DNA of 64,000 nucleotides from assembly GCA_903908285.1 (NCBI GenBank), contig CAIVRH010000012.1, positions 1-64,000 of the forward strand, in the 5' to 3' direction. The stretch is from an uncultured candidate division Zixibacteria bacterium (GTDB taxonomy: Bacteria; Zixibacteria; MSB-5A5; SM1-73). Position numbers and translations under genes: made by a program. This document shows, in pieces, positions 40,657 to 50,642 of the stretch. The number at the start of each line of letters is the position of its first letter. Position 1 is the first letter of the stretch. The notes beneath the pieces were generated by a model. That model was given only the letters and a program-made list of their open reading frames with translations, was not told where the DNA came from and did no database searches.

Positions 40657-43116
40657 TTACAACCGAGGGCATTCCAGATGGCCTCCTCTAAAGAGGTAGT
40701 TTAACTCCGCGATAATGTCCCCTATATCGATTACGCCATCACCATTATGGTCACAAACTTCTATGGGGGAAGGAGGAGGACCCCCCTTGAAGAGATAATT
40801 GATTTTACATACGACATCCCCCACGTCAACAATCCTATCTGAGTTACAATCTCCACAAAGGTAGCGCCCAATAGAGAAGCAGCTATCGCTGGTATCAGAT
40901 GGAACCCCGTCAGTTACATCTGATATGATGACCCAACAGCAATCTGAGGTAATATCAGGAACAATCCATGAATATGCACCATCGTTGGCAGTACTATCCA
41001 CAATGGTAGAACAAATGGTGTCTCCACCATTTATGCAACAAATCTCGATTTTCACACTACCTTCAAAGGAGATGGATTGCCAGAGGATTTCGTGAGCTTT
41101 TCCGGTAAGCCAGTTCTCTCCTCCGTTTGGCGAAATCACAAAGATGGCTGGATTGGGGATATTCAACCAATCCAGCACTCTCCGCATCACAAAATGCGAC
41201 TTGGCAAGGTATTGTCCTTGGAAGACCAGAATATCATTTCGAATTGCCTCAAAACCAAATCCAAAGATAACCACTCGGAAGTAGTCATTCTGGAATTTAG
41301 TGCCGGCAACCGCATCTGTGTGTACAAAAAAATTGTTGGAGTAAACTAAAACTGTATCCGCTTCAGAATCGGGAACTAAATTGTCTTTGGAGGTTTGATT
41401 GTTAGCTCCTGGGGCACCTTCAGGATAAATAAACAAACTGTCTCCCACCTCATCTCCAGGGTAACCTGCTACCAGATGCTTGGTGTTGTTACCATCATAT
41501 CCCACATGCAGATAGTTTTTTAGAAACAAGGTATCCTCGGGATCCGACGAGGCGGATAACGCCTCCACCACATCCTGGCTGGTCATAAACAGCCGGCCCC
41601 CTCCATCCAAATACGCCTCCAGGCTCTCTTCGTCCGCATGCGAAAAAACAAAATCCCGGTGGTTCCCGGTAAACCAGACCACCGCATCGTAATCCGACAA
41701 ACCAGATATATCCGGACTGGTGCTCTTGTCCCATATATCATACACCAACCTCAACGAGTCCAGCGCCCTTATATAGTAATCCTCGTAATTGGTCCCCAGG
41801 CTGTCTGCACCTTGATCATCGTCTACCAATAGTATATCCCGCCCCACCAGCACGGATAAGGTGGTATCGGCCTGATAAGTCACTCCGCTCCCCGAATCTC
41901 CTGAGACATGAAAAGTGAAATAGAGCCGACGGGAAGGAAAATCAGCCGGTATCTGAAATTGCATGGGATCAAGCGCATTGCTTATAATATCCTTGGAGGC
42001 CATATTACCCAAATTGGAGAGATTATCATCGATCACTATGCCCGCAGTATCCACAGTGACAGTTACCGTGACATTACCCAGCGGAGACCAAACATTTTTC
42101 AGAGTAAAATCCAAACGAACAGCCTCTCCGGGTTCAGCTCTGCCATCACCATCTCCACCACTTTGGTCGTTTATGCCATACTCCTCCAAACGGACATAAG
42201 GTCGGTGGAAGATGTAATGTATCACATCAGCACCAGTGCCTATTAGACAGCAACCATACTTGATATAGAAAAACCCGTTCTCACCCCAACCCACTCCCCA
42301 ACTATTTTTTGCTATCCAAGCTCCCTGACCGTCACACATGCTATCATTCCAGCCCACCAAAAAGACACAATGATTAACAGTGTCCCCATAGTCATAATCA
42401 AAACATCCTTCAGTATAAGAGAACAAAGTTTCGGGAACTGCCATGAGCACAGCCACTGGACCGTAGTTATAGATAGCACCCTTGAGATCGTTCACGTTAT
42501 TGGGTATCGGAGTCCAGTCCGAGATTTTTGCCCATTTCTCACAAGATTCAAACGCACAGGGGATCGTGTCGTTACCTTGGTAGGGCATACACTCAACTTT
42601 TACTGAGCCAGAGTCACGGAAGAGCTGATACGCCAGCTCCGGATAACCTCCACTACAGCCCCCACCGTAACCTGCACATGAAAGGACCTGCTGTTCGGAG
42701 AGGTTCATCTCCACCTCACCGTAGATCTTCACCATCGACTCCAAAGCTCCCACTGCCGCAAAAGCCCAACTTGCTGCACATTCCCCTTGATCTTTAACCG
42801 GAGTTACGCCTGTCGTTTCGTAAGGTCCTACGTGTGTCCGCCAATCAAAAACCGGATCAAACTTTGCCCCCGGGGGTGTATTTAGCTTCGGCAAACTATC
42901 CCACCATTGCCAATACCAATCTGGAAAAACTAAACCCAATCGTTTTTGTTTCTCCTCATGCGAAATGTCCGAAACCGAGGTCTTGCCTGCGGTCCAGGTG
43001 GGCTGGTAATCCCCAGGCTGATTCTTGTCCGGCTCTGCCGCCAAGAGGATCACTGTTACAGAACTGGTCACCAAAAAGAAAAACAATAACAAACCTAAAG
43101 CACATAGTTTATTCAC
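40657..43116 (-). CDS. Secreted C1 (papain-like) peptidase homologue with Cys-to-Ser active site, dockerin
   Basis: This 819-residue protein has a signal peptide (about 1-27) and a papain-family domain (about 65-300). His (NHCVFLVGW) and Asn (AKNSWGVGW) of the triad are present. The nucleophile position reads QGECAASWAF: Ser116 (codon 42769-42771, AGT) replaces the Cys of QGxCGSCWAF, one base from TGT. The paralogue at 46245-48689 keeps Cys115. CARDB-like, LLVDDDQG (about 435-650) and PNGGE beta modules follow, then a dockerin pair with an unusual second repeat (IDIGDIIAELNYLFR), ending ECPRL. The start is GTG with GGGAG upstream. It is likely a pseudoenzyme or weak Ser variant. Confidence 0.88.
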   Translation of the reverse strand: MNKLCALGLLLFFFLVTSSVTVILLAAEPDKNQPGDYQPTWTAGKTSVSDISHEEKQKRLGLVFPDWYWQWWDSLPKLNTPPGAKFDPVFDWRTHVGPYETTGVTPVKDQGECAASWAFAAVGALESMVKIYGEVEMNLSEQQVLSCAGYGGGCSGGYPELAYQLFRDSGSVKVECMPYQGNDTIPCAFESCEKWAKISDWTPIPNNVNDLKGAIYNYGPVAVLMAVPETLFSYTEGCFDYDYGDTVNHCVFLVGWNDSMCDGQGAWIAKNSWGVGWGENGFFYIKYGCCLIGTGADVIHYIFHRPYVRLEEYGINDQSGGDGDGRAEPGEAVRLDFTLKNVWSPLGNVTVTVTVDTAGIVIDDNLSNLGNMASKDIISNALDPMQFQIPADFPSRRLYFTFHVSGDSGSGVTYQADTTLSVLVGRDILLVDDDQGADSLGTNYEDYYIRALDSLRLVYDIWDKSTSPDISGLSDYDAVVWFTGNHRDFVFSHADEESLEAYLDGGGRLFMTSQDVVEALSASSDPEDTLFLKNYLHVGYDGNNTKHLVAGYPGDEVGDSLFIYPEGAPGANNQTSKDNLVPDSEADTVLVYSNNFFVHTDAVAGTKFQNDYFRVVIFGFGFEAIRNDILVFQGQYLAKSHFVMRRVLDWLNIPNPAIFVISPNGGENWLTGKAHEILWQSISFEGSVKIEICCINGGDTICSTIVDSTANDGAYSWIVPDITSDCCWVIISDVTDGVPSDTSDSCFSIGRYLCGDCNSDRIVDVGDVVCKINYLFKGGPPPSPIEVCDHNGDGVIDIGDIIAELNYLFRGGHLECPRL

Positions 43117-43332
43117 TTTTTCTCCCGCCGGTACATTTTATAAAGATCACTCGGTGAGAAATCTGTTCATTCCTCCTCTGCATAATGATATCCTACTCGG
43201 ATGGATTCATCCAGGTTCTTTGTTTTTATCCCCATGGATCCTCCGGAGAATCGGTCGGGGAATCCCGGACATATCATTCGAATCGATTTCTCATTTTCTC
43301 CGGATTTGGAGTTTGGATGAAGATCCGCTATC
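43117..43332. other. Intergenic, no gene seen
   Basis: Spacer between two minus-strand peptidase genes; it should contain the promoter of the C1 homologue. I see no terminator with a T tract. Confidence 0.4.
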
Positions 43333-45975
43333 CTAAGCACACCCTTGCCGCGGTGGTGTTCCGCCCTTAAACAGATAGTTTATTAAATAAACCACATCTC
43401 CCACATCCACCACGCAATCGCCATTGACGTCTCCCGAAACCAAGGGACTCGGAGCGGATCCACTCTTGAAAAGATAGTTGATCAGGTAAACCACATCCCC
43501 CACATCCACCGCCAAATCTCCGTTCGCATCCCCGGGTTTATAACGCCACGGCGTCTTCAGCCAGCTCAATACCCGCTGCATAACCAATCCCGGTCGGCTC
43601 AGCCAATGTCCATTATAATAATCCCCCCCGGAATTTATCCCCTCTAAACCGAATCCTAAAAAGACCAATTTATAATCCCCGGCAAACTTTATCGCTGCCA
43701 CCGTATCCGTAGAGATAAATCCCGTCTTGGCATAAACCATGACCGTGTCCGCCAGAGAATCCGGTATCAGATTATCCTTGGAACTCTGGTTGTTCGCTCC
43801 GGGGGTGCTCTCCGGGAAAATCCATAAAGTATCTCCCACCTCATCCCCCGCCTCCCCCCTCACCAGATGCCTGAGACAATTGCCGCCATAACCCACATGC
43901 AGGTAATTCCTCAAGAACAGCGTATCCAGAGGATCGGTCGAGTTGGCCAATGCCTCCGCTGCATCCTGGCTGGTCAAAAATAAACAGCCGCCCCGATCCA
44001 AAAAGCTCATCAAACTCTCCACCTGGGCTGCGCTGAAAAGAGAGGTCTTGTGGTCCCCGGTAAACCAGATCAGATATTTATACCGGTTAAAGGAAAAATC
44101 CGGTTCCTTTTTCATTTGGGTATCCCAGATGTCGTAGATATTCGCAAGCGAATCCAAGGAAGCGGTATAGTAGCTCAAGTAATCCTGAACCGAGCCGGAA
44201 TCATCATCCACGATTAGGATTTCCACTTTTCCCACTGCCACTTCTACCGTGAAATCATGGGAATATGTTCCGTTGTTCCCTTTTACCTGCAGGGTAAAGG
44301 TAACCGGTCTGGGGGGGAAGTTCTGATCGACTAAGAATTCGATCGGATTCGTATGGTTGTCGGCTGAGCCGCCGGTTCCGATATCCCCCAGAAAAGATGA
44401 GGGTACGACAAAGGTTAAACCCGCCGTGTCCGCAGTACCGGTTACGGTGGTCCCGCTTATGGGAAGCCAGCTATCGGATATGGAAAAATATATCTTTACC
44501 CTCTCTCCCCCCTCCGGTCTGCCATTTCCATTCCCTCCGGGAGCGGAATCACTCAAAACAAAATCATTCAAATAAAGACAGGGCCGGGACCAGGTGACAT
44601 CCAGGTTGGCATGCATCACCGAGTCGGAATCGGAGATGTTCCACACCGCTACCTGGGTGGTACTGTCGTAGTAATCACGCGAGCTGGGACGGGTGGTGTC
44701 ATCGAAATCCCTCTGGTTATCGCTTCCGGGATAAGGGTCTCCGGCATCTCCGGAGTTAAGGTTATTATAGCAATTTTCCAATTCATATCTGCCGTCTGCC
44801 TGTTCTAATGCCACCCGGAAATGAGGAAAAGCCGAATCACCCGGGCACCATTCCCGGCTGTTGCTGTGCGATGCCTCATCCACATGATAAATCAATAAAC
44901 CCTCACCCGGTATATAACGATCAAAACCGGTCTTCTGCCTGTTCTCCACCATGAAATATTGCTCTCCGCCTCCGCCGGAAGCCCATAACCGGTAAGAAAC
45001 CGGGGCGGTCTCAGCCTGCACGATCTCCACACTGGTCTGGTTGGAAGAAACTTCAGTGACGTTGGTCCACCCCATCTTTGACTTGCACCAGCCATCAAAA
45101 CAGGCGGGGGTCTTTCCCCCGTTGTTCCAGGAACCGCCAGCCATGAGGGTCCAATTGCCCATACCATCCGAGCTGTAATCCCCATCATACAGATCCGGCA
45201 AGCCTAAGGTATGTCCAAACTCGTGACTGAAGACTCCCATATCTACCAAGACTCCCCCAGTCCTGATCTCCGGATCGGTATTGTAACCATAAAGACTCAC
45301 CCCGTCCCGGACCATGACGGTGCTCATCTGCCATTGATGTGACCAGATTTGATTGTCGCTTCCCGTCTCCTCTGCTCCCATTCCGGAATGCACTATGACC
45401 AAAGCATCCACCCAGCCATCTTGATTGTAGTCATAATCCGCAAAGTTGACATATGTATCTGCCGCATCCACCGCATCCTCTGCCATCTTCTGGGCATTGT
45501 TGGGATAGGCGCCGAAACCATTCTGTCCGTTTACGTAGTAGGAATAGAGCTGGGGCATACGATACCATCCGGTTACCCCTCCCAAAAGTTCCAGTTGTCC
45601 GAAAGAATTCTCCAGGTAAAAATCCCGCATGCTGCCGGTGGGAAACACGAAACCCTTGCTGAACAGGAGGGTGGAAAATTCGCTGGTGTCGTGTGAATGC
45701 TGATTGTCATCGAAGTCGATGCAGATGACTAAAGGTTTCAGGGTATCGACCAGTGCGGGTCTTTTTCCCAGTAGAGGAGGATGGGGATTGGGCTGCTCCA
45801 CCCCTTTTTGCCGGGCAAGTTCCGCCCGGTTTACCCACTCCTCCAGTTTTCCCTCCTTGCTTAGTCGACCCACCAGGTCAGGAGAGAGCGAGACTCCCCA
45901 TACCCTGGCAGATGCCGACAGAAAAAAGGAGAAAAAAGAAATAATAAAAACCCATCTATAGACGGATGAATACAT
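43333..45975 (-). CDS. Secreted M6-family metallopeptidase with dockerin
   Basis: This 880-residue protein has a signal peptide (about 1-28) and an M6 (immune inhibitor A-like) zinc peptidase domain (about 75-400). The zinc motif HEFGH sits at 251-255 within FSHEFGHTLGLPDLYDGDYSS, and VLVDMG and LMAGGSWNNGG are conserved. A CARDB-like beta domain, the shared ILIVDDDSG module (about 590-820) and a dockerin pair follow (AVDVGDVVYLINYLFK, VVDVGDVVYLINYLFK), ending RQGCA. It lacks the PNGGE module of its neighbours. GGAGGAG precedes the ATG at 45975. It should digest extracellular protein; the target is unknown. Confidence 0.93.
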   Translation of the reverse strand: MYSSVYRWVFIISFFSFFLSASARVWGVSLSPDLVGRLSKEGKLEEWVNRAELARQKGVEQPNPHPPLLGKRPALVDTLKPLVICIDFDDNQHSHDTSEFSTLLFSKGFVFPTGSMRDFYLENSFGQLELLGGVTGWYRMPQLYSYYVNGQNGFGAYPNNAQKMAEDAVDAADTYVNFADYDYNQDGWVDALVIVHSGMGAEETGSDNQIWSHQWQMSTVMVRDGVSLYGYNTDPEIRTGGVLVDMGVFSHEFGHTLGLPDLYDGDYSSDGMGNWTLMAGGSWNNGGKTPACFDGWCKSKMGWTNVTEVSSNQTSVEIVQAETAPVSYRLWASGGGGEQYFMVENRQKTGFDRYIPGEGLLIYHVDEASHSNSREWCPGDSAFPHFRVALEQADGRYELENCYNNLNSGDAGDPYPGSDNQRDFDDTTRPSSRDYYDSTTQVAVWNISDSDSVMHANLDVTWSRPCLYLNDFVLSDSAPGGNGNGRPEGGERVKIYFSISDSWLPISGTTVTGTADTAGLTFVVPSSFLGDIGTGGSADNHTNPIEFLVDQNFPPRPVTFTLQVKGNNGTYSHDFTVEVAVGKVEILIVDDDSGSVQDYLSYYTASLDSLANIYDIWDTQMKKEPDFSFNRYKYLIWFTGDHKTSLFSAAQVESLMSFLDRGGCLFLTSQDAAEALANSTDPLDTLFLRNYLHVGYGGNCLRHLVRGEAGDEVGDTLWIFPESTPGANNQSSKDNLIPDSLADTVMVYAKTGFISTDTVAAIKFAGDYKLVFLGFGLEGINSGGDYYNGHWLSRPGLVMQRVLSWLKTPWRYKPGDANGDLAVDVGDVVYLINYLFKSGSAPSPLVSGDVNGDCVVDVGDVVYLINYLFKGGTPPRQGCA

Positions 45976-46151
45976 TTCTCCTCCTGTTCAGATTAGAGAC
46001 TTTTTTGGATACCATCTTGTTCTTTGCATTTCTTATCCAATTCCCAGCCTTTGTTTAAAGGGCAATCGATTGTAGGATTTGCCGCCTTTCTTTCTGTCGT
46101 TTCAGTATCTTATGCGGAGATTCTTCCCAAAGGATGAATCATCCTTACAAC
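45976..46151. other. Intergenic, no gene seen
   Basis: Spacer upstream of the M6 gene, probably with its promoter; nothing recognisable. Confidence 0.35.
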
Positions 46152-46180
46152 AGAACACCGGGATTGGGTCCCGGTGTTCT
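46152..46180 (-). terminator. Terminator-like hairpin without T tract
   Basis: AGAACACCGGGA and TCCCGGTGTTCT pair over 12 bp with a 5-nt loop, downstream of the C1 peptidase gene. It is the duplicate of the terminator at 50545-50573 but lacks the following T residues on the minus strand. Confidence 0.65.
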
Positions 46181-46244
46181 CCCCGCATCATTCATAGTTG
46201 CCTAATTCATAGGCAGATGAACTTTTTCCCTTTTAAAAATACCT

Positions 46245-48689
46245 CTATTCGCAGCACCCCGAAGGCACCAGACCATTTTTGAATAAATAATTAATCAGAT
46301 AAATCACGTCCCCTATGTCTACCACACAATCGCCGTTGACATCCCCGGCCGCTTTGGGATTAGGAACAGCGCCATGTTTGAAAAGGTAGTTGATTACGTA
46401 GATCACGTCCCCTATGTCTATCAATTCATCCCCGTTCGCATCCCCACACTTAAAATCGGTTATGGCGAAAAAGTTGTCGCTGATGTCGAAAGGAGAACCG
46501 TCGTCCACATCCGATATCTTCACCTTACAGCTGTTCGAAGGGGTGTCGGGAACCTGAGGCAGAGTAAATACCCCGCTGTTGGCAGCGGAACCAGAGAGGG
46601 TTATCCAACTGGAGCCGGCATCGGTGGTATATTCGATCTTCACATTATGATCAAGGGAGATCGATTCCCATAGGATGTCGGCGCTATCACCCACAAACCA
46701 AGTTTCTCCTCCGTTCGGTGAAACTAAATTAATCGAGGGTAATGGAGCTTTCAGCCAATTCAATACCCGCTGCATGACCAACAGGGGCCGGCTCAGCCAA
46801 TGTCCGTAAAAAGGACTCGATGCAGTATTTATCGCTTCAAACCCAAATCCGAATACCACCACCCTGAAATAATCACCCCCATATTTGGAGCCCGCAACCG
46901 TATCGGTCAGGGTTGACCAGCCCTTGACGTACAACAACACCGTGTCCGATTCAGAATCGGGAACCAAGTTATCCTTCGAGGTCTGGTTGTTCGCCCCCGG
47001 TGTGATCTCCGGATATATCCATAACGTATCCCCCACCTCGTCACCATCATATCCCTTTATAAAATGCCGGGAATTGCTCCCGTTGTAACCCACGTGCAAA
47101 TAGTGTTTTAAAAACAAAGTGTCCTCCGGATCAGACGAGCCGGATATTGCTTCCACCACGTCCTGGCTGGTTATAAACAGCCGGCCTCCTCCGTCCAAAT
47201 AGGCCTCCAAGCTCTCCTCATCCGCATGCGAAAAGGTTAAATCCCGGTGGTTCCCGGTGAACCATATCACCGCTTTGTAATCCGATAAATGGGTAAGATC
47301 CGATTTGGTACTCTTGTCTAAAATATCATACACCGACCTCAACGAGTCCATGGTACTTACGTAGTAATCCTCATAATTGGTTCCCAGACTGTCCACCCCC
47401 TGATCGTCATCAACCAATAGTATATCATGACCTACAAATACCTCTACCGTCGTGTCCGCATGATATATCACCCCACCCCCGGAATCCCCGCTGACGTGAA
47501 AGGTAAAAAACAACCGCCGGTCCGGAAAGTCCGCCGGTATCTGAAACTGCATGGGATCGCTCGAATTGTTCTTGATGTCCTTCGATGCCATGTTCCCCAG
47601 ATACGACTGGTTATCCGTTATTACAACCGCGGGGGTATCAACCGTCACGCTCACCGATACGTTACCCAAGGCAGTCCACAGATTCTTTAAGCTGAAATCC
47701 AACCGTACCGTTTCCCCGGCCTCCGCCCTCCCATCCCCGTCACCCCCGGCCTGATCGTTTACCCCGTAACTCAACAAACGGACTCGGGGCCGGTGAAAAA
47801 CGTAATTTATCGACCAGGCATATTGGCCTATTTGACAAATTCCATACTTAATATAGAAAAATCCTTGCTGCCCCCAGCCGGTCCCCCAGCTGTTTTTGCA
47901 GAGCCAAGCCCCCGTACCACACATATTGTCATCCCAACCTATAATCAGCACCTCGTGATTTTGTCCAAAATAATCTTTGTTATAGCATCCGTCGGTATAA
48001 GAAAAGAAAGTGTCTTCTACTGCCATACCGGTGTTCACCGGTGCCGTAAGGAGCGCTTGTTTGATGGAGGCCACGGTATTAGTTATGCGCGTTTGCCCGC
48101 TTATCTTCGCCCATCTTTGACACTGGGTCTGAATGCAGGTTACCGTATCCGTCTCTTTATAAGGCATGCATTCTTCGCTCACCGCACCGAATGTCCTAAA
48201 GAGAGTATAACACCCCTCCGCATTCCCTCCGTCACAACCCATACCGCTGATACAGGAAACACTCTGCTGTTCGGAAAGATCCAACTCCGTCTCCCCAAAG
48301 ATCTTCACATAGGATTCCAGCTGTCCGACGGATGCAAAAGCCCAGCAGGCACCGCAGGTGTCCTGATTTTTGACCGAAGTTACACCCGTCGTCCCATAAG
48401 GTCCCACATGGGTTCGCCAATCAAAAGCCGGATCAAACTTTGCTCCCGCCGGCGCCTCTAATACCGGCAATGATTCCCACCATTCCTTATATCCCTCCGG
48501 AAGAACCAAACCCAAATATTTCTGTTTTTGTTCGTGGGTTAGATTCGAAACGGAGGTTTTGCCGGCAGTCCAGGTAGGCACATAATTGCTGGTGTTGGCG
48601 GCAGTCGAAGTCTGTGCCGGGATCGTACCATACATGCCCGCCACCAAGAAAAAGGTAAGAATCAGAATGAAAGCTTTTACCCCTTTCAT
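46245..48689 (-). CDS. Secreted C1 (papain-like) cysteine peptidase with dockerin
   Basis: This 814-residue protein has a signal peptide (about 1-26) and a papain-type domain (about 65-295) with an intact triad: Cys115 in QDTCGACWAF, His in QNHEVLIIGW, Asn in KNSWGTGW. Then come a CARDB-like domain (VRLLSYGVNDQAGGDGDGRAEAGE), the shared LLVDDDQG module (about 430-650), a PNGGE beta domain and a dockerin pair (LIDIGDVIYVINYLFK, VVDIGDVIYLINYLFK), ending SGCCE. GGAGGAG precedes the ATG. The C-terminal half is nearly identical in DNA and protein to the end of the C25 gene at 50643, including the 3' hairpin, showing segmental duplication or gene conversion. Confidence 0.94.
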   Translation of the reverse strand: MKGVKAFILILTFFLVAGMYGTIPAQTSTAANTSNYVPTWTAGKTSVSNLTHEQKQKYLGLVLPEGYKEWWESLPVLEAPAGAKFDPAFDWRTHVGPYGTTGVTSVKNQDTCGACWAFASVGQLESYVKIFGETELDLSEQQSVSCISGMGCDGGNAEGCYTLFRTFGAVSEECMPYKETDTVTCIQTQCQRWAKISGQTRITNTVASIKQALLTAPVNTGMAVEDTFFSYTDGCYNKDYFGQNHEVLIIGWDDNMCGTGAWLCKNSWGTGWGQQGFFYIKYGICQIGQYAWSINYVFHRPRVRLLSYGVNDQAGGDGDGRAEAGETVRLDFSLKNLWTALGNVSVSVTVDTPAVVITDNQSYLGNMASKDIKNNSSDPMQFQIPADFPDRRLFFTFHVSGDSGGGVIYHADTTVEVFVGHDILLVDDDQGVDSLGTNYEDYYVSTMDSLRSVYDILDKSTKSDLTHLSDYKAVIWFTGNHRDLTFSHADEESLEAYLDGGGRLFITSQDVVEAISGSSDPEDTLFLKHYLHVGYNGSNSRHFIKGYDGDEVGDTLWIYPEITPGANNQTSKDNLVPDSESDTVLLYVKGWSTLTDTVAGSKYGGDYFRVVVFGFGFEAINTASSPFYGHWLSRPLLVMQRVLNWLKAPLPSINLVSPNGGETWFVGDSADILWESISLDHNVKIEYTTDAGSSWITLSGSAANSGVFTLPQVPDTPSNSCKVKISDVDDGSPFDISDNFFAITDFKCGDANGDELIDIGDVIYVINYLFKHGAVPNPKAAGDVNGDCVVDIGDVIYLINYLFKNGLVPSGCCE

Positions 48690-48944
48690 TTTTACTCCTC
48701 CTTAATGCTATTAGGGTTAAATTTTTTGTTATTATCCATTTTTAAGACGATACTAACCACCTAGGAGAAATATGGGAAGAAAATAAATGCATTCTCTCCT
48801 GCTTTGGTTAGAGATTTCGAACAACCCCGTCAAATCGCTTTCTGCCAGAGAGATACTTTTTGCCAAAAAAGAGCAAAAAAATCTTCTCTATTTAATAGTA
48901 TAATAAAACATTATGCAAAAATGTCAAGTGAAATCCTATTTTTA
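48690..48944. other. Promoter region of the C1 peptidase gene
   Basis: AT-rich spacer just upstream of the minus-strand C1 gene. I cannot assign promoter boxes with confidence. Confidence 0.35.
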
Positions 48945-49146
48945 CTGTCGGCATAAGAACGGAAATCATGATCAAATACACCATCTATGCTAAGATCTTA
49001 TCGAACTGAGGATATAAGTAAATGAAACTCCTGCAAGTAATTGATCGGGGTGAATTCCTTTCATTTTTATGATCGGACATCATCAGGAGTATTAATATAT
49101 TATTACTCCTATTTATACTTCGTAAAAGACACTAGAAATCTTTGAG
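48945..49146. other. Conserved non-coding block A (matches 54404-54606)
   Basis: Shared landmarks in the same order and spacing are CTGTCGGCA, AACTCCTGCA, AGGAGTA / ACTCCTATTTAT and AAATCTTTGA. The AGGAGTA/TACTCCT arms form a hairpin. No frame is conserved, so this is homologous non-coding DNA upstream of both minus-strand peptidase genes. Confidence 0.75.
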
Positions 49147-49317
49147 GTATGGTCACAGAAATTTGAAATGCTTGAAAAACTCAAACTCCGGCACCTAACC
49201 TGAATAGGGTATGGGCAACATACAGTTATGAATTTTCTTGCAGTTTTTTGGGTAATTTCATTATTATTCATCCCAACCGAAGGAAGCAATTTGGAAAGAC
49301 ATGCGGAAGGAGATGGT

Positions 49318-50361
49318 ATGGATATAGAGATTGACGGCACCTATGGTGAAGGCGGGGGGCAGATACTCCGGACCACCCTCACCCTTTCTTGTATTTTGAA
49401 GAAACCGGTGGAGATCACCAACATCCGCAAAGGGAGAAAGGTCCCCGGGCTCCAACCCCAACACCTCACATCCGTCTCGGCTTGCAAAAGGATCAGCCAT
49501 GCAATGGTTGAAGGAGACAGTCTGAAGTCAACCTTTCTGCGATTTTCTCCCGGGAACATAACTGGTGGGGAATTCACCTTTGATATTTCAGAGCAAAAGA
49601 GGAGTGCGGGATCGACCTCGTTGGTTCTACAGACTCTTTTCTTACCTTTGAGTCACGCACGGACAAATTCTAAAATCACGGTCTTGGGCGGCACTCATGT
49701 CCCCTGGAGTCCCCCCTTCAATTATCTTGAGGAAGTTTTTGCACCGACGGCAAAGAAGATCGGATGTAATATCGAGCTTGAAATAAAAAAGTGGGGTTGG
49801 TATCCCCAAGGAGGAGGGGAGGTTGTCTGCGCTATCGAACCGACTTTCAGATTTCGTTCTATAGAATTAAGTGAAAGAGGTAAACTACTACACCTATCCG
49901 GAACCTCGGTGGTCTCCAATCTACCAATGTCCATCGCTGAAAGACAGAGGAATCATGCATTGAAATTTTTGCAAACCAAAGGATTTTCTGCAGAGATCAA
50001 TCTTTTGCAAGCTCCTTCCATTGGTCCGGGTACATTCTTTTTCTTAAAAGCGGAATTCGAAAACTCCGTGGCCGGTTTCTCCTCTTTGGGGGAAATAGGC
50101 AAAAGGGCCGAGAGGGTGGCAGAGGAGGCATGCGAGGATTTCCTGCGATTCATGCAAACCAAGGGAGCTGTTGACCCGCATCTGGCAGACCAGTTGATCC
50201 CATATTTGGCTTTAGCTGAAGGGGATTCTACTTTCACTGTTTCTAAAATCACCAGTCATCTTTTGACCAATATCTGGGTAGTGAAGCAATTCTTGTCTTC
50301 GGAGATTTTAGTGGAAGGAAAAGAGGGAACCGAAGGAAAGGTAATAATTAAGAATCGATAG
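49318..50361 (+). CDS. rtcA: RNA 3'-terminal phosphate cyclase
   Basis: RtcA (347 residues) converts RNA 3'-phosphate ends to 2',3'-cyclic phosphates using ATP. The family N-terminus MDIEIDGTYGEGGGQILRTTL and the catalytic His288 in PHLADQLIPYLALAEG are present, with GTHVPWSPPFNYLEEVF between. The start at 49318 fits the family and follows GGAAGGAGA; the frame is open to 49228. Length is normal. No rtcB or rtcR is adjacent, and the gene interrupts a run of minus-strand secreted peptidases, so its placement looks incidental. Confidence 0.96.
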   Translation: MDIEIDGTYGEGGGQILRTTLTLSCILKKPVEITNIRKGRKVPGLQPQHLTSVSACKRISHAMVEGDSLKSTFLRFSPGNITGGEFTFDISEQKRSAGSTSLVLQTLFLPLSHARTNSKITVLGGTHVPWSPPFNYLEEVFAPTAKKIGCNIELEIKKWGWYPQGGGEVVCAIEPTFRFRSIELSERGKLLHLSGTSVVSNLPMSIAERQRNHALKFLQTKGFSAEINLLQAPSIGPGTFFFLKAEFENSVAGFSSLGEIGKRAERVAEEACEDFLRFMQTKGAVDPHLADQLIPYLALAEGDSTFTVSKITSHLLTNIWVVKQFLSSEILVEGKEGTEGKVIIKNR

Positions 50362-50538
50362 GAACCTGCCATATTCAATCCAACCCCCCACCGGCTTCAC
50401 CTCGTTCTTTGCACCTTATGCGTACCCAATTAACCTAAACTATTTTTTCCCACCTTATCCCCACCTTCTTCCGCTGACAACCGAAGATTCCTTTTGATCT
50501 ATTCCTCAAGCTGTTTGCGGTAAATTGATATTTCTGCT
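50362..50538. other. Intergenic, no gene seen
   Basis: Convergent spacer between rtcA and the C25 gene terminator. Nothing recognisable. Confidence 0.35.
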
Positions 50539-50539
50539 C

Positions 50540-50573
50540 AAAAAAGAACACCGGGATTAGGTCCCGGTGTTCT
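50540..50573 (-). terminator. Rho-independent terminator of the second C25 gene
   Basis: On the minus strand AGAACACCGGGA pairs with TCCCGGTGTTCT (12 bp, 5-nt loop) and six T residues follow. It lies 70 bp past the stop. Confidence 0.92.
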
Positions 50574-50642
50574 CCCCGCATCATTCGTCGCTGCCTAATT
50601 CACAGGCAGATGAACTTTCTTTTCCCTTTTTAAAAAATACCG

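Noticed and set aside
46141-46244. Possible small RNA after the C1 peptidase gene
   Set aside because: The hairpin is the duplicated terminator seen at 50545-50573 and needs no separate RNA gene.
49318-50361. rtcA as part of an RNA-repair operon
   Set aside because: No rtcB, rtcR or other RNA-repair gene is adjacent; its neighbours are unrelated secreted peptidases.
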